The notes beneath the pieces were generated by a model that did not search any database, was not told the DNA's origin, and saw only the letters and a list, made by a program, of their open reading frames with translations. The position numbers and the translations under genes were made by a program. Shown piece by piece: positions 44,524 through 54,730 of a DNA stretch of 64,000 nucleotides. The stretch comes from Anthostomella pinea (taxonomy: Eukaryota > Ascomycota > Sordariomycetes > Xylariales > Xylariaceae): contig CAUWAG010000006.1 in assembly GCA_963556695.1 (NCBI GenBank), forward strand, positions 1,488,001 to 1,552,000. The letters are read 5' to 3'. The first letter of the stretch is position 1; each line of letters starts with the position of its first letter.

Positions 44524-44666
44524 GGTGGACGATAGGGAGAGATGGCCAACATGACCGTTTTAGGTTTAGTGGTCACGGAGTGTGGCAACAGCCACAATTG
44601 GTTGCATTATGCGTCATGTTATTGTTACCAATTTGTCATGTTGGCCACCTCGCCCTATCGTCCACC
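44524..44666. mobile_element. 143-bp MITE-like element with ~33-bp terminal inverted repeats
   Basis: The left end ggtggacgatagggagagat, ggccaacatgac is the inverse complement of the right end (gtcatgttggcc, acctcgccctatcgtccacc) apart from two positions. It has no coding capacity. No convincing target duplication is visible at the junctions, so classification is uncertain. It lies about 230 bp before the SGNH gene's ATG and might be part of its promoter. Confidence 0.65.
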
Positions 44667-44897
44667 GCAGCCACCTCCCTGCGCACGTGACCGCTCAGCG
44701 TACCTGCAATTTCCATCGCAAGGATCGAAGGTGACAGCTGTTCGTCAATGTAAAATAACAAAGAACACTGGCGACGATATCTACGGGGAGAAACAAACGT
44801 ACGACAAGCACCGATCGCATCGGGCACGAGTTCAGACGAAGGTCGACTGCTCCAAGAGCATCCAAGGCCTGGCCGGGCCGGAACAAGACGGAACACG

Positions 44898-46072
44898 ATG
44901 CGATTGCAGCAGCGCGCAGCCGCCATCCCGATGGCCTGGAGACAGCTCCCCAGCTTACACAAGGCCTTGGTGATAGCTGCAGTGGTACTTTTCTCTTTCG
45001 GTAAGCGAATGCCATCCTGTCTTGTCAAATCCGCGCGAGAGCTGACATGCGACTACGAAACCCCAGTTGCACTAATGCGCTCTGATACCGTTGACGTCGT
45101 GCACGACCGCTGGGATCGTATCACGCAGGCTGGCCTCAAGGTTGGCCTCAAGGCAGAGGGCCCTATCGCAGGCGGCATCCCGATCCGCATCATGTTCATC
45201 GGGGCCTCGGTGACGCTCGGCGACCGTTCGACCGGGGAGGTCGGGTACCGGAAACAGATCCGGGACTGGATCGTCTCCCGCGGCAACCGGGTGAACGCGG
45301 TCGGGGCGGTATGTGGCGAGATCTCGCTCTTTTTCGTAGGTGTTCCTGCTGCTGACCTGCCCTCCGCTAGAATCGTTATGGCGACTTCGAGGACAATGAC
45401 GTGCAAGCCTTCGGCGCCCAGCCCATCAAGCCAACGCTAGACCGGGCGCGGGAGATCGTGCCGGCGACGCAGCCGAACCTCATCCTCGTTAACGCGGGAT
45501 CGAGCGACTGCTTCCAGGAGGACAACTGGGGCGCGGGACACGTGTACCGCGACATGCACGACCTGATCGAGTTTCTGCTCCTTGAGTCCCCGCGCGCGAC
45601 CATCGTCATGTCAACGATCGTGACGTGTCCCTGGGCAGGCACCGAGCAGTGCGTCAAAGGCGCCAATGCGCAGATCCGCCAGGTAGCGACTGATTTGATA
45701 AGGGAGGGCAAGCCGATCGCATTAGCGGAGATGCATTTTGATCAGGGGCTTCCGAATCGACCGAATTTGACGGATATTGGCCCCGATGACATGCACCCGA
45801 CGGACCGCGGGTACTTCTTGATGGGCGATATCTTCATGGAGAAGGTCCGGGAGGTCGATAGAAAGGGGTGGCTGCAGCCTCCGGTGCAGAATGGCGTCCC
45901 GGCAGATGGTGACACTGAGAGAGTTGGGAAGAATACGGAGACGGTTGGGGAGGAAGCTGGAGGGAAAGGACCGGAGAGCCCTGAGGTGCTTGAGGTTCCG
46001 GATGGTACATCGACTCGTAAACGCCATGGTGCGGTGCATTCTGGGTGGCGGCGATCTGAAGTAGTGATATAG
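44898..46072 (+). CDS. SGNH/GDSL-type hydrolase, 2 exons, 370 aa
   Basis: Exons 44898-45308 and 45371-46072 flank a 62-nt intron (gtatgt...gctgacc...gctag) in phase 0, giving 370 residues. Residues about 20-36 form a hydrophobic helix (ALVIAAVVLFSFG), an N-terminal signal or anchor. SGNH blocks are IMFIGASVTLG (catalytic Ser), VNAGSSD (block III, Gly plus Ser-Asp in place of Asn-Asp) and DDMHPTDRGY (Asp and His). A Pro/Glu/Gly-rich tail of about 60 residues follows. Such proteins are secreted or membrane-linked carbohydrate esterases or lipases; the substrate is unknown. An alternative start is Met12. Confidence 0.85.
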
Positions 46073-46301
46073 TCTCGGAGCTGTAGAACTGCGTAATATC
46101 GTACGAGTATTTGGACATTGCTCAATTCGATTCAACCAGCGGCAATCCATCTTCAAGGGAAGTAAAATATCGACTCTCGATTTATAGCTGATATGTGTAA
46201 CTGGTAAGAAAATTACAATACTCTGAGCCCCTGGCTTATGCCGCACCTGTAGGTCCAGCACTTCCTGGCATATCGAGCCGAACATGGTATCCTCTAGCGG
46301 C

Positions 46302-47016
46302 TTACACATACATGTGGGCGACGGCCGACGACATCGGAGGTTCCACCTGACGTTTCACCTTCTTCCGGGCCGGGCCTTCGTCGTCTTGACGCGGAGATCC
46401 ACGCTTGGCCTTGATCTCCTCTTGGACTGGGCTCGCCTTGTGCGGGGACTTGGCTGCCTCCTTGATCACTGTCTCCTGTAGGTTGGGGATCCTGGCGGTC
46501 ATTCGCTCGACAGCCTTGAGTGCTCTGCGTTTGGAGAGCTCTACGTCAAAGAGTTTGAAATACTCTGCCCCCCAATCAGTATCTCAGTATCTGCTCGTCG
46601 TCTGTAACAGATCGCCACTTACGGGGGTGGTTCCCAGGATATTGTGAATGAAGCAGACGCCTGTACAATACAAAATTGGGGGTCGGATCCGGGCGTTTGT
46701 CGAAGGCCAGAACATGGTGATCGCCATAGTCCTCAAGAACGCGGTCGAGAATGCCAGTTTCGATATGCTCGACAAAGCGCTCTGCCTTGTCGGTCCAAGC
46801 ATCATAGCGAGCCTTCTGGCCGAGCTGCCAGCAGGTCATCAGGAAGATCAGGCGACCGCCGACGCTCAATTGTCGAGATTTGGTGGATATCCCTAGGCTG
46901 TACTCGACACTGATTCGTAGCAGCAGAGATAGGTCCTTCTCTAAAGCGAGGCGGGACAGGACCGTGACAAGCTTCCTCCCATTTTCCTTCCTGGTCGAAT
47001 TTCCTGGCCTATACAT
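46302..47016 (-). CDS. unrecognised 2-exon protein, 218 aa, possibly 5'-truncated
   Basis: Exon 46623-47016 and exon 46302-46564 join across a clean 58-nt intron (gtaagt, actgat, ggcag), giving a 218-residue frame. The middle (WTDKAERFVEHIETGILDRV, LEDYGDHHVLAFDKRPDPTP) is well-behaved coding sequence. The C-terminal exon ends in a basic, nuclear-signal-like stretch (GPARKKVKRQ). I cannot name the family. The N-terminal 60 residues look less regular, and a solo LTR begins about 150 bp upstream of the start, so the true 5' end may have been lost. Confidence 0.55.
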
Positions 47017-47163
47017 TGACGTGAGCTACCGCTAAATGTCCATCTATAGAGTCATTGGACATTCGCTTACCTGTCGATACTGAGCTATGAAAGAGTTTGT
47101 GCTTTTGGTCATGACTGGGCCCTGGTGGTCAGTCATGGTGATGGCTGGGTTCTGGTGGTCAGT

Positions 47164-47620
47164 TGTGACGAGCCGTCTAACCTATAAGGCAAAAGGGTTT
47201 CTATAGAATTTATGTTCTGAGATAAGTCAACAAAAAGGACGATAGAGGCTTCTGTCAACTAGAAGACACTCAGATGCTGGGGCTTGGTCTGATCCAGGGG
47301 ATCACTGAATAGTCGAATCATCAGGAAATTTCTCTCACCTTAGGGTTGGCTAAGATGCTTAGATTGATCACTGAGATAGAGACTATCTATCTGTCTAGCT
47401 AAGAAATGTCCAACCTTATATATCCAATTTTTCCCTCACTGATGAGGTGGATATGTTGGATATGTATGATCCGACATATCCGTCACGTGATACCTAGATC
47501 ACGTGATCCGTGCTCTTGGTCTGTGGTCCGTGTGTCCTCCTAGTTCTCTTACGTCCCTGTCTCTTTTTGTTGGGCCTGCCATCGGGCCTCTTCCCCTATA
47601 TGTCTCGTTGGTTTGTAACA
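47164..47620 (-). mobile_element. solo LTR (457 bp), inverse orientation, 5-bp target duplication
   Basis: Read on the minus strand it starts TGTTACAAACCAACG and ends GGCTCGTCACA. It aligns with the LTR at 36100-36613 over the 3' two thirds. It is flanked by tcagt on both sides (47159-47163 and 47621-47625). CACGTG-type motifs and the gatatataagg box are conserved. The 5' third differs in sequence and length. Confidence 0.9.
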
Positions 47621-48110
47621 TCAGTCATTGTGATGCTGGGTTCTGGTAGTCTGTTGATACATGCTTTGGATCTGCTGTTTGGTGCTCGTATCGATGGAAG
47701 TTGGTAAGTCGCTAGAGAAGAACCACGTTTGGGAATGTCTACCATTTATAGACCTTGGCTGCCAGCTTTTTCCTGCGCCGGAGCACCCTGGGTGGTGATG
47801 AATCATAAGCTCCTACCGTCGTCCGAATTCTCCCACCGCCAGTACGAGGTGATGCTTCATCATGGCTGTACTATGAAGACGGATTCATTCAATGAAGCTC
47901 CAGCCGAATTTCTTTTGTCGGTCTAGGACTGATCGAGCGACGTGTTGCCCTGGAATTGGCCCGAAGCAATTTCTCGTTGACTCAGTAGATCGGTGAATGA
48001 GTTGTCGACCACCAGGGCCGAGAAACATGACACTCATTTATGATTGTTAAGAATGAAGTAATCTATATACTCGGACGATTTCGCCACCGCCATACGTGTA
48101 AGCGAGTTGT

Positions 48111-48668
48111 TTGTTTGTTTGTTTTGTATTTAACGTGGGGGGTAGCTCCTCAGTAGTGCAAACCACGCCTCCCAGAGCCATTGCATCGCAAGGTTGTAGA
48201 GGTGTCAAATTAGATACATTCAGATCCGCGCACGAGCCTATCCTCGCTGTAGCGGTACCAATCTGGAGTGTTCAGATGGTTTTAGTCAATACCCAAGCAC
48301 AATTCCGTCAGAAAAACCTCCTATCTAGTGACAAAGCGACCCAGTGAACCTCAGTTCTCTGGTGTACATAACGTTCCAGTAGCCGTTCGATATATGTCGC
48401 ATTGGTGGGTGGAATAGGTGTTTGTTATCTGCTGGCGAGGGAAACCACAAGGGGGAAAACCTCGCAGGAGTGGGTATTGTGGAGACAAGCTGCTTGGCTA
48501 TCGGGCTCTGCGATAAAATGGGGCCTCTCCACTGTCGTGTGCTGGTTATCGACTCGCACAAGCCGGGTCAGAAAGGGGGCCATAGCAGGATTCGAACCCA
48601 CTTGTTCTCGTCGCCCACCGCACAACGAGAACACAACCAGGCGCATTTGACCATTGCGCCATACGGCC
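48111..48668 (-). mobile_element. tRNA-derived SINE, copy 1 (558 bp)
   Basis: On the minus strand the element opens with a tRNA-like head (48578-48668). It has a 7-bp acceptor stem (ggccgta/tatggcc), an A box (tggcgcaatgg, 48651-48661), a B box (ggttcgaatcc, 48588-48598) and an intron-like insert in the anticodon region. The anticodon cannot be assigned. An unrelated body of about 465 bp follows and ends in a short tandem tail (aaatacaa, then caaa/aaac units). It is flanked by a perfect 14-bp duplication (tgtaagcgagttgt at 48097-48110 and 48669-48682). Pol III transcription and LINE-assisted mobilisation are inferred from SINE biology. Confidence 0.9.
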
Positions 48669-48682
48669 TGTAAGCGAGTTGT

Positions 48683-49949
48683 GATTGGTAGGTATACTTT
48701 ATGTTAAGGCTGGAGGTTTGCCTGCGGTGCCGGGGGGGGGGCCGTCATAACCGACACGTGCAATCCACGAGCTAGGTACTGCGAATTAGCTAGATGTCCG
48801 AAATCGCTAGAGCTGATTGATCATGGCCTATAGCTGGGACGATTTGCTCTAGATTGTATGCTGCCAATGATAGACTCACCGGTAGGGGGGTGCAGAGATC
48901 CTGGCCGGACAATTTAATCACTACTTTGGTCTTGGAGCAGTCTCACAGCTCGGCAAGTGACGTAAGGACGCTATATGGTACCGGTAACATGATATGTTCT
49001 GTCTTGGTTCACTCGAAGAGAGAATTGCGCACCTTATTACGAAGTTGATGAAGGGGTGGCAATGAGCCCCAGGATCTCCTTTTCATCCCTGCCTCAAGCC
49101 CACTAGATCCAAGGAGTCAGGACTCAGCACAGCCAGCCAAACAGCACTCTCAGTTCTGAGCCGTGATGTCTGCTTGTCCACCACCTAATCTTGCAGTGTC
49201 ACTTGAGTACCGAAAACCCATGAGCCTGTACATGTTTGCCTGTCATAGTCACCTGTGAACCAATTTTAGTCCCGTTTCAAAGGTCAGATGGAAATACCAC
49301 AGTACCTGTGTTGCGTGCTTCTCCATCACCAAGAAGCACGTGGCCGCCCAGCTGGTATTGTACATTGACGTGAGAATAATGTCGGCCAACCACGATCACT
49401 TGTGAATGAGATTCTGCCCTTTCATGCTACATGTAGCTGGTTGTCTGTTTGTGCTTGCTCATGTGGACCCAGACCTCCCGGTGGTTGGAGCTATTTTTGG
49501 CACGGCTAGCGCATGGAGAAGACATGTGGCTGGTGTCTCGCACTAGCCACAATCTCTCAAAACTCAGCTGGTTCATCAAACTGACAGCTCCCCCTTTCAC
49601 GTTCACAACCAGCACACGTCTTAGATGCAGTCTTTATATAAACCTAGCAGAGAGAACCAGGCTCTTTTAGAGACTCTCGTCTCTTTTTAGACACCTGATT
49701 AGTAGGCTGAGTCATACCAGGCGCGTCAGGATTGCCGGTACCCCGGAGCCCTACATGCATGGACCTTTGACGTTACTAGCGAGGTTTGGACGAAACCTTT
49801 CTGCTCCAGGGATCTGTCAATGCCCCTCCCGCCCTCCAAGTGAGTTGACGTGTTACTGGGCTCAGCCCTAATCATGCAACCCACACAGTTTAGCCAGTAA
49901 AAAATATAGAGAGCTTTACAACAAGCAATGTTCATCAATTTACCTGATA
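48683..49949. other. no supported gene
   Basis: Contains a run of g near 48731-48739 and a tatataaacc box near 49635 followed by a Cys-poor, pyrimidine-rich stretch that could be part of an old LTR. I cannot find matching ends. No coding frame is recognisable. Confidence 0.35.
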
Positions 49950-50050
49950 GGTCTGATGGTCTAGTGGTATGATTCTCGCTTAGGGTTCACTCTGATGCTT
50001 AATTGCTCTAGCAATGCGAGAGGCCCCGGGTTCAAATCCCGGTCAGACCC
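49950..50050 (+). tRNA. tRNA-Pro (AGG) with a 29-nt intron
   Basis: Acceptor stem ggtctga/tcagacc (7 bp), D arm gtctagtggtatgat, anticodon stem ctcgc/gcgag, anticodon AGG at 49982-49984, T arm ccggg-ttcaaat-cccgg. An intron of 29 nt (49986-50014) follows the base 3' of the anticodon, the canonical eukaryotic site. Spliced length is 72 nt. A pyrimidine run (ctttcttttag) after 50050 includes a terminator-like T stretch. Confidence 0.95.
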
Positions 50051-51244
50051 TTTCTTTTAGTTGACAACTACTTTATTTTTTATTTTTTATTTCCATTTCC
50101 CGCCCACGCTTCTATCGTGAGGTACTTTATTACGAGCACCTATTTCTGCTCGTGCGAATGACATACTTGAGTCAGCAGGAATTCATTTTTAGGTATTTCC
50201 TAGATGCATTCTGAGATCCAGGGGTATGTTTTGCTCCAACACGCAGTCGGGGTGTGTCTTCGGCGATCCCCGACCCCCGTCAGAGGCCGCAAGTTCGGTG
50301 TCCCGGAATGTGGGTTAGGAAGGCGCGCGACATCTCAAACCACCCGACGGTTCCGTGCCTTCCTTCTTCGCTACACATACACCGGGCTGCTTTTAGGGAT
50401 CATATAGGTTCAATAGCATCTCTGGTGTCGCTGGGAGAAATCGCATCCTGTAGTTCCACCTTGTTTTCACCACTAAAGATCCTGACCCACTGATACCGGT
50501 ATGCTGGGGACATCCGGGTCAGGCCTACCAATTGCATCAGCCTGCTCCAGAGCCTACGTACACAGCATGACGAAGAACGGTTCTAAGACTGTCCTGATGC
50601 TCAGCATCAATGTCTCTATCCCTTGTTCCCTTGCCAGGCTGGCTTGCAGCAGGTGTTGGGTTGTGTTATTCTCGGTGTCTCAAATCGCAATGGCCGTTCT
50701 GACCAGCGCCACAGCATTCCCAAAGTTGCACTGCTGCGATACCCCTATCTTCTTTCCACGACTGTGGCACTGGCTGTCTTCGAGACGCGCGCCATTTCAA
50801 GACTGATAGGGTCAGACAGGCCATCCCACTGTCTGCAATGAAGTCGATACCAATATCATGATAAGCACCGTTCTCACTGGATGGCAGGTATCACCTCACC
50901 GACGATGGAAACCTCCGGGGATGACCATTGTTGGTACATTCATACGCATGAACTAGGCGCTATGGAATGAGCGGCTTGTATCTAATAAGTCATCTGCGAT
51001 GCTGGTTCCAGAATACATATTATATTTATGATAGATCGATCGACCCTTCCTTTGCTGAAGAGGGGTGTGCCTGGAAGTCTTCACCAGCCTCCGTGGATGA
51101 CTCAATGGATCCCTTAAGACTGCAACTTGACTTATGCACCATAGCCCGTCATTTTAAACTTTTAGTAATTCCATATGATGGAGCAAACAGACAGGTACCA
51201 GCTCTGACCGCCCAGTCCTCAATTCTGGCCTTTGCCAGGCAGAA
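50051..51244. other. no supported gene
   Basis: Frames on the + strand (50501-50840, 50967-51428) are open but lack domains or good splice context. The T-rich patch just after 50050 is probably the tRNA terminator. Confidence 0.35.
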
Positions 51245-53128
51245 ATGGCCACACCACTCAGCCCTATTTGCTTTTTCCCCATCCCACCACCTCCTCGCAT
51301 TTCTCCTGCTCAACTTCCACAAGCACCCCATCCTCTCATCACCGAGGACCATGAGATCAACCAACAACCTACACCTGCGCTCGCCAGTTCGACTGCGCTG
51401 GAGGACAGAAGAGGTGAGGCCGCGCTAATCGTAGTTCCCTCGGCTTGTCTTTTCTCCCGTACCCCCAGCTAATCACCCTCAAAGCAAACGCGCGACGCGA
51501 CGCGTCTAAACCAAATATGCCGTCGCATATTCTCTCTTCCTGCACTGCGCACTTGAGAATGAACCTACCTCCACTAGCAACACAGACGAACCCTTGATCT
51601 CTACCCACCAGAGCAGCCAGGAAGACTCATTGCGGTCAGTTGCTTGATTGATTGATTGATTGTATTTATCGTGGGTGCAGTCCCTCCATAGGGCAAACCA
51701 CGCCTCCCAGAGCCATTGCATCGCAAGGTTGTAGAGGTGTCAGTCTAGATACATTCAGATCCGCGCACGAGCCTATCCTCGCTGTAGCGGTACCAACCTG
51801 GAGTGACCAGATGGTTTTAGTCAATACCCAAGCACGATTCTGTCAGAAAAACCTCCTGTCTAGTGACAAAGCGACCCAGTGAACCTCAGTCCTCTGGTAT
51901 ACACATCGTTCCAGTAGCCGTTCGATATATGTCGCATTGGTAGGTGAAGTAAGTATTTGTTATCTGCTGGCAAGGGAAACCATAAGGAGAAAAACCTCGC
52001 AGGAATGGGTGTTATGGAGACAAGCTGCTTGGCTATCGGGCTCTGCGATAAGGGGCCTCTCCACTGTCGTGTGCTGGTTGTCGACTCGCACAAGCCGGGT
52101 CAGAAGGGGGCCATAGCAGGATTCGAACCCACTTGTTCTCGTCGCCCACCGCACAAACGAGAACACAACCAGGCGCATTTGACCATTACGCCATACGGCC
52201 GCGGTCAGTTGCTATTGCCACCAAGTCCAGGCATTCCGCCGACGAAATGCATTCGCGCCCATGGCAATCGGGCCACCCCCGGGGATGGGTCTGCACCAGA
52301 TTTTTGTGAGTTCGATACACCATCGGCATGTAAAAATAGCCCAGACTGACAGGTTCGTAGAGCCCGCGCGTCCAGTGCGCAGTTTGTCCACGTTAAGGCG
52401 CCTCCGGTCAATGACCTTGAATGATGCAGTGGCCAGCCACCCTTTCGCACAGGCGACCTCCTCCTCCCGCACGCTGTGCGAGATCAACTACCAGGCCCAC
52501 ACACTTGGTGCCATGGTTGGCTACCTGTGCACCTAGGTGGCTCATTGTCCGTAGAGGAACATGTGAATCACGGTTTCTCCACCTCATCGTTTGCCCAGCT
52601 GCAAAGCTTAGCTAGCCCCATGGATTTGTGCATGAGGGTCACGAGGCAACCGAGCACAATGAAGGTGAGTCACTCTCACATCATACCCCAACTGGACCTT
52701 GTCACTTGATTCACCGCTGATTCCCACAGGGGACACATCCAGGGACCAGGCCAGGCGAGCAAGGAGGACAATCTGGCGACAAGGAGGCAACTTTGCACTC
52801 CCGCGGGATGAAGTCAAGGTGTTCAAGCTACCACGCTCAGCTAAGCAATGCGCTTTCGGCAAACGATCAGAAGCTCCTCGATGGCCAAGCCAAGCTCGAG
52901 GCGGCAAAGACCAATGCTGATAATGCCTACTGGACGGCAGAGGTTGATCGAATCAAGGCGGCCCGGGAGGAGCTGGACTCAACGAAGCTCTTTTTAGAGC
53001 AAAAGGCCCGTGCCTACACCGTGGATGATGGGTTTTTTGAGTTGAAGCCAGGTGTGTATACTGATCTTGGCGTCAACGTAGAGCCCATTCCCAACCAACC
53101 CAAGGGAACGATCACGGTCCTACAATGA
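51245..53128 (+). pseudogene. multi-exon gene of unknown function interrupted by a SINE
   Basis: The first exon (51245-51413) encodes a Pro-rich start (MATPLSPICFFPIPPPPRIS). A 55-nt intron follows (51414-51468, gtgagg...gctaatc...ccccag). The next exon reads SKRATRRV, TAA (51507-51509), TKYAVAYSLFLHC, then a Ser/Thr/Glu-rich part. That frame runs up to the SINE target site at 51644 and continues in the same frame after it at 52214 (IATKSRHSADEMHSRPW). Introns at 52306-52352 and 52665-52729 have good borders. The last exon (52730-53128) is a 132-residue helical region (AKLEAAKTNADNAYWTAEVD) plus stop. The link around 52540 is unresolved. Removing one target duplication and the SINE restores a continuous frame at the site. 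Family unknown. Confidence 0.5.
51645..52200 (-). mobile_element. tRNA-derived SINE, copy 2 (556 bp)
   Basis: About 90% identical to copy 1 over its whole length, in the same orientation. The A box (tggcgtaatgg, 52183-52193) differs by one base and the B box (52119-52129) is identical. The tail is built of tcaa units (caatcaatcaatcaatcaa on the minus strand), different from copy 1. It is flanked by a perfect 13-bp duplication (gcggtcagttgct, 51632-51644 and 52201-52213). It lies inside an exon of the 51.2-53.1 kb gene, in antisense. Confidence 0.9.
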
Positions 53129-53645
53129 TGCTGCGACCACATCGGCTGCCGCCTTTGAACCATCTCAGTTAGGACGGAAAACTGCAGAGCGAGCAGCGAA
53201 CTGATACTAATGATGGCAAATGCATACAACCGGCTGACAATACTGCTTTGTAATCGCCCGCAACACCTGTCGCTATAATCTCAACCCATGTCGCTACTTA
53301 TGGACGCAACAACGTCCTACAATCAAGCACCTTTGCTCACCTCAAGCAAAGCCTTCAGCCACTGGCTGGTGCACAGCCACTCCATCACTCCCGACCTGAA
53401 CGATATTGCGGTTGCGGCCAACAATACTGACATGGCTGACGACCTTGTGGACTGGCCCCAGCTCACCGAATGGCACAATCTTGACTTCAAAAAGCACGAG
53501 CTGGGCCGCTACTGCGAGTTGAGCCACAGATGGAGGGTTTGTGCCTGTTCGAAAAAGGCCGTCTCTCAAATGAGAAATCGTTCCGGACACCAGAGGGAGG
53601 ATGAACGGAGCCCAACTTGCGACAGACATTGTCCTTGGCGGCATT
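53129..53645. other. spacer with a short unrecognised frame
   Basis: The + frame at 53288-53683 is open (131 codons) but has no domain and runs into the AT-rich block. 53533-53578 repeats about 40 bp found at 9989-10030. A link to the preceding gene is possible but not shown. Confidence 0.35.
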
Positions 53646-53649
53646 GTTC

Positions 53650-54730
53650 TATAAATAATATGTACTTTTATAACTACGTATAAAATTACATAAATAAATA
53701 AAATTTACCTTTTAACGGAAACACTTATAAAATCATTTGTTTTAATTAATAGGAAAAAAATTAAATAATGCGAATTAAAAAAAAAAAACCCTTAATAAGA
53801 AAAGCCCTTTAAATATATGTAAATAAAAATCACGATAAGTGACAGGATAATAAAATTGCGTACTTTTATGATTATAAATAACATATATTTTTATTAAATT
53901 TTTAAAAAATTGAAGAAAAAATAACGTTTAGTTTTTAAGAAACAGGTTTCTATTATTAAATAAGATAAAAGTGAATAAGGTTTAAGAAAAAACCCTTATT
54001 ATACTCTTAAGTTAGCCGAAAGGTATGAATGCGATAAAAAACAGGCTGTATATATAAAGCAATAAATCGCTTATAAAAAAGGCGATTATTTTTTAAAAAA
54101 GTGTTGTTATTATTCGGTCAAAAGTTTATTATAAATTAAAATAGATGGACTTTTTTAAATTTTAATAATATTAATTCTAAATAAAGATAATATATGGTTA
54201 TTATTATATATAGCGCGATAGAATCGCCTGTTCAAAAAAGCGGGGTTTTAAAAACATAGTATTATTATTATTATTAGTTTCAATTATTATTATAATTATA
54301 AAAAGAATCTTAAAAACTAAATTTATTATATTATTATTATAATTTTTCAGTTTTTATAGTTACGTTTAATACTTTTATTGTGTTTTTTGTAACTACCATA
54401 ATTATGCTTATTTATCTTTAGCTTGATTCGTAAATATAAAAACTTGTTAGTCTTTTTAAAAAGTTAAAAAGCCGTAATAAATCGTGGGGTTTTAAAATTA
54501 CTCTTACTTATAATAATAACCTTAAAGACTGACACATAATAATAATATAAATACTCAAATTATATTTTAGGTTATTATTACTTAGCTTAGTAGAAAAAAA
54601 CTTTTTATATTTAATTAATGCAAGTTAAATTATAGACAAATTAAATATTATTCGTAATAACCGTATGTATTAAAATTACTTTTTTGTTAATATTAAGTAA
54701 AAACTTCAATCAAATAATTATTTTTGTAAT
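53650..54730. repeat. very AT-rich, RIP-like block (~1.1 kb)
   Basis: Composition shifts abruptly to A/T-dominated sequence with long TA/AT-rich runs, virtually no open frames and many TpA steps. It returns equally abruptly to GC-balanced sequence after about 54730. This is the typical appearance of a RIP-mutated repeat in Pezizomycotina. The original element cannot be recognised. Confidence 0.8.

Noticed and set aside
48578..48668. A functional nuclear tRNA gene on the minus strand (and again at 52.1 kb)
   Set aside because: The anticodon arm cannot be folded into a standard tRNA and both copies sit at the head of a repeated element with its own target duplications.
49400..49740. Possible LTR with a tatataaacc box
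   Set aside because: No matching TG/CA ends or target duplication found.
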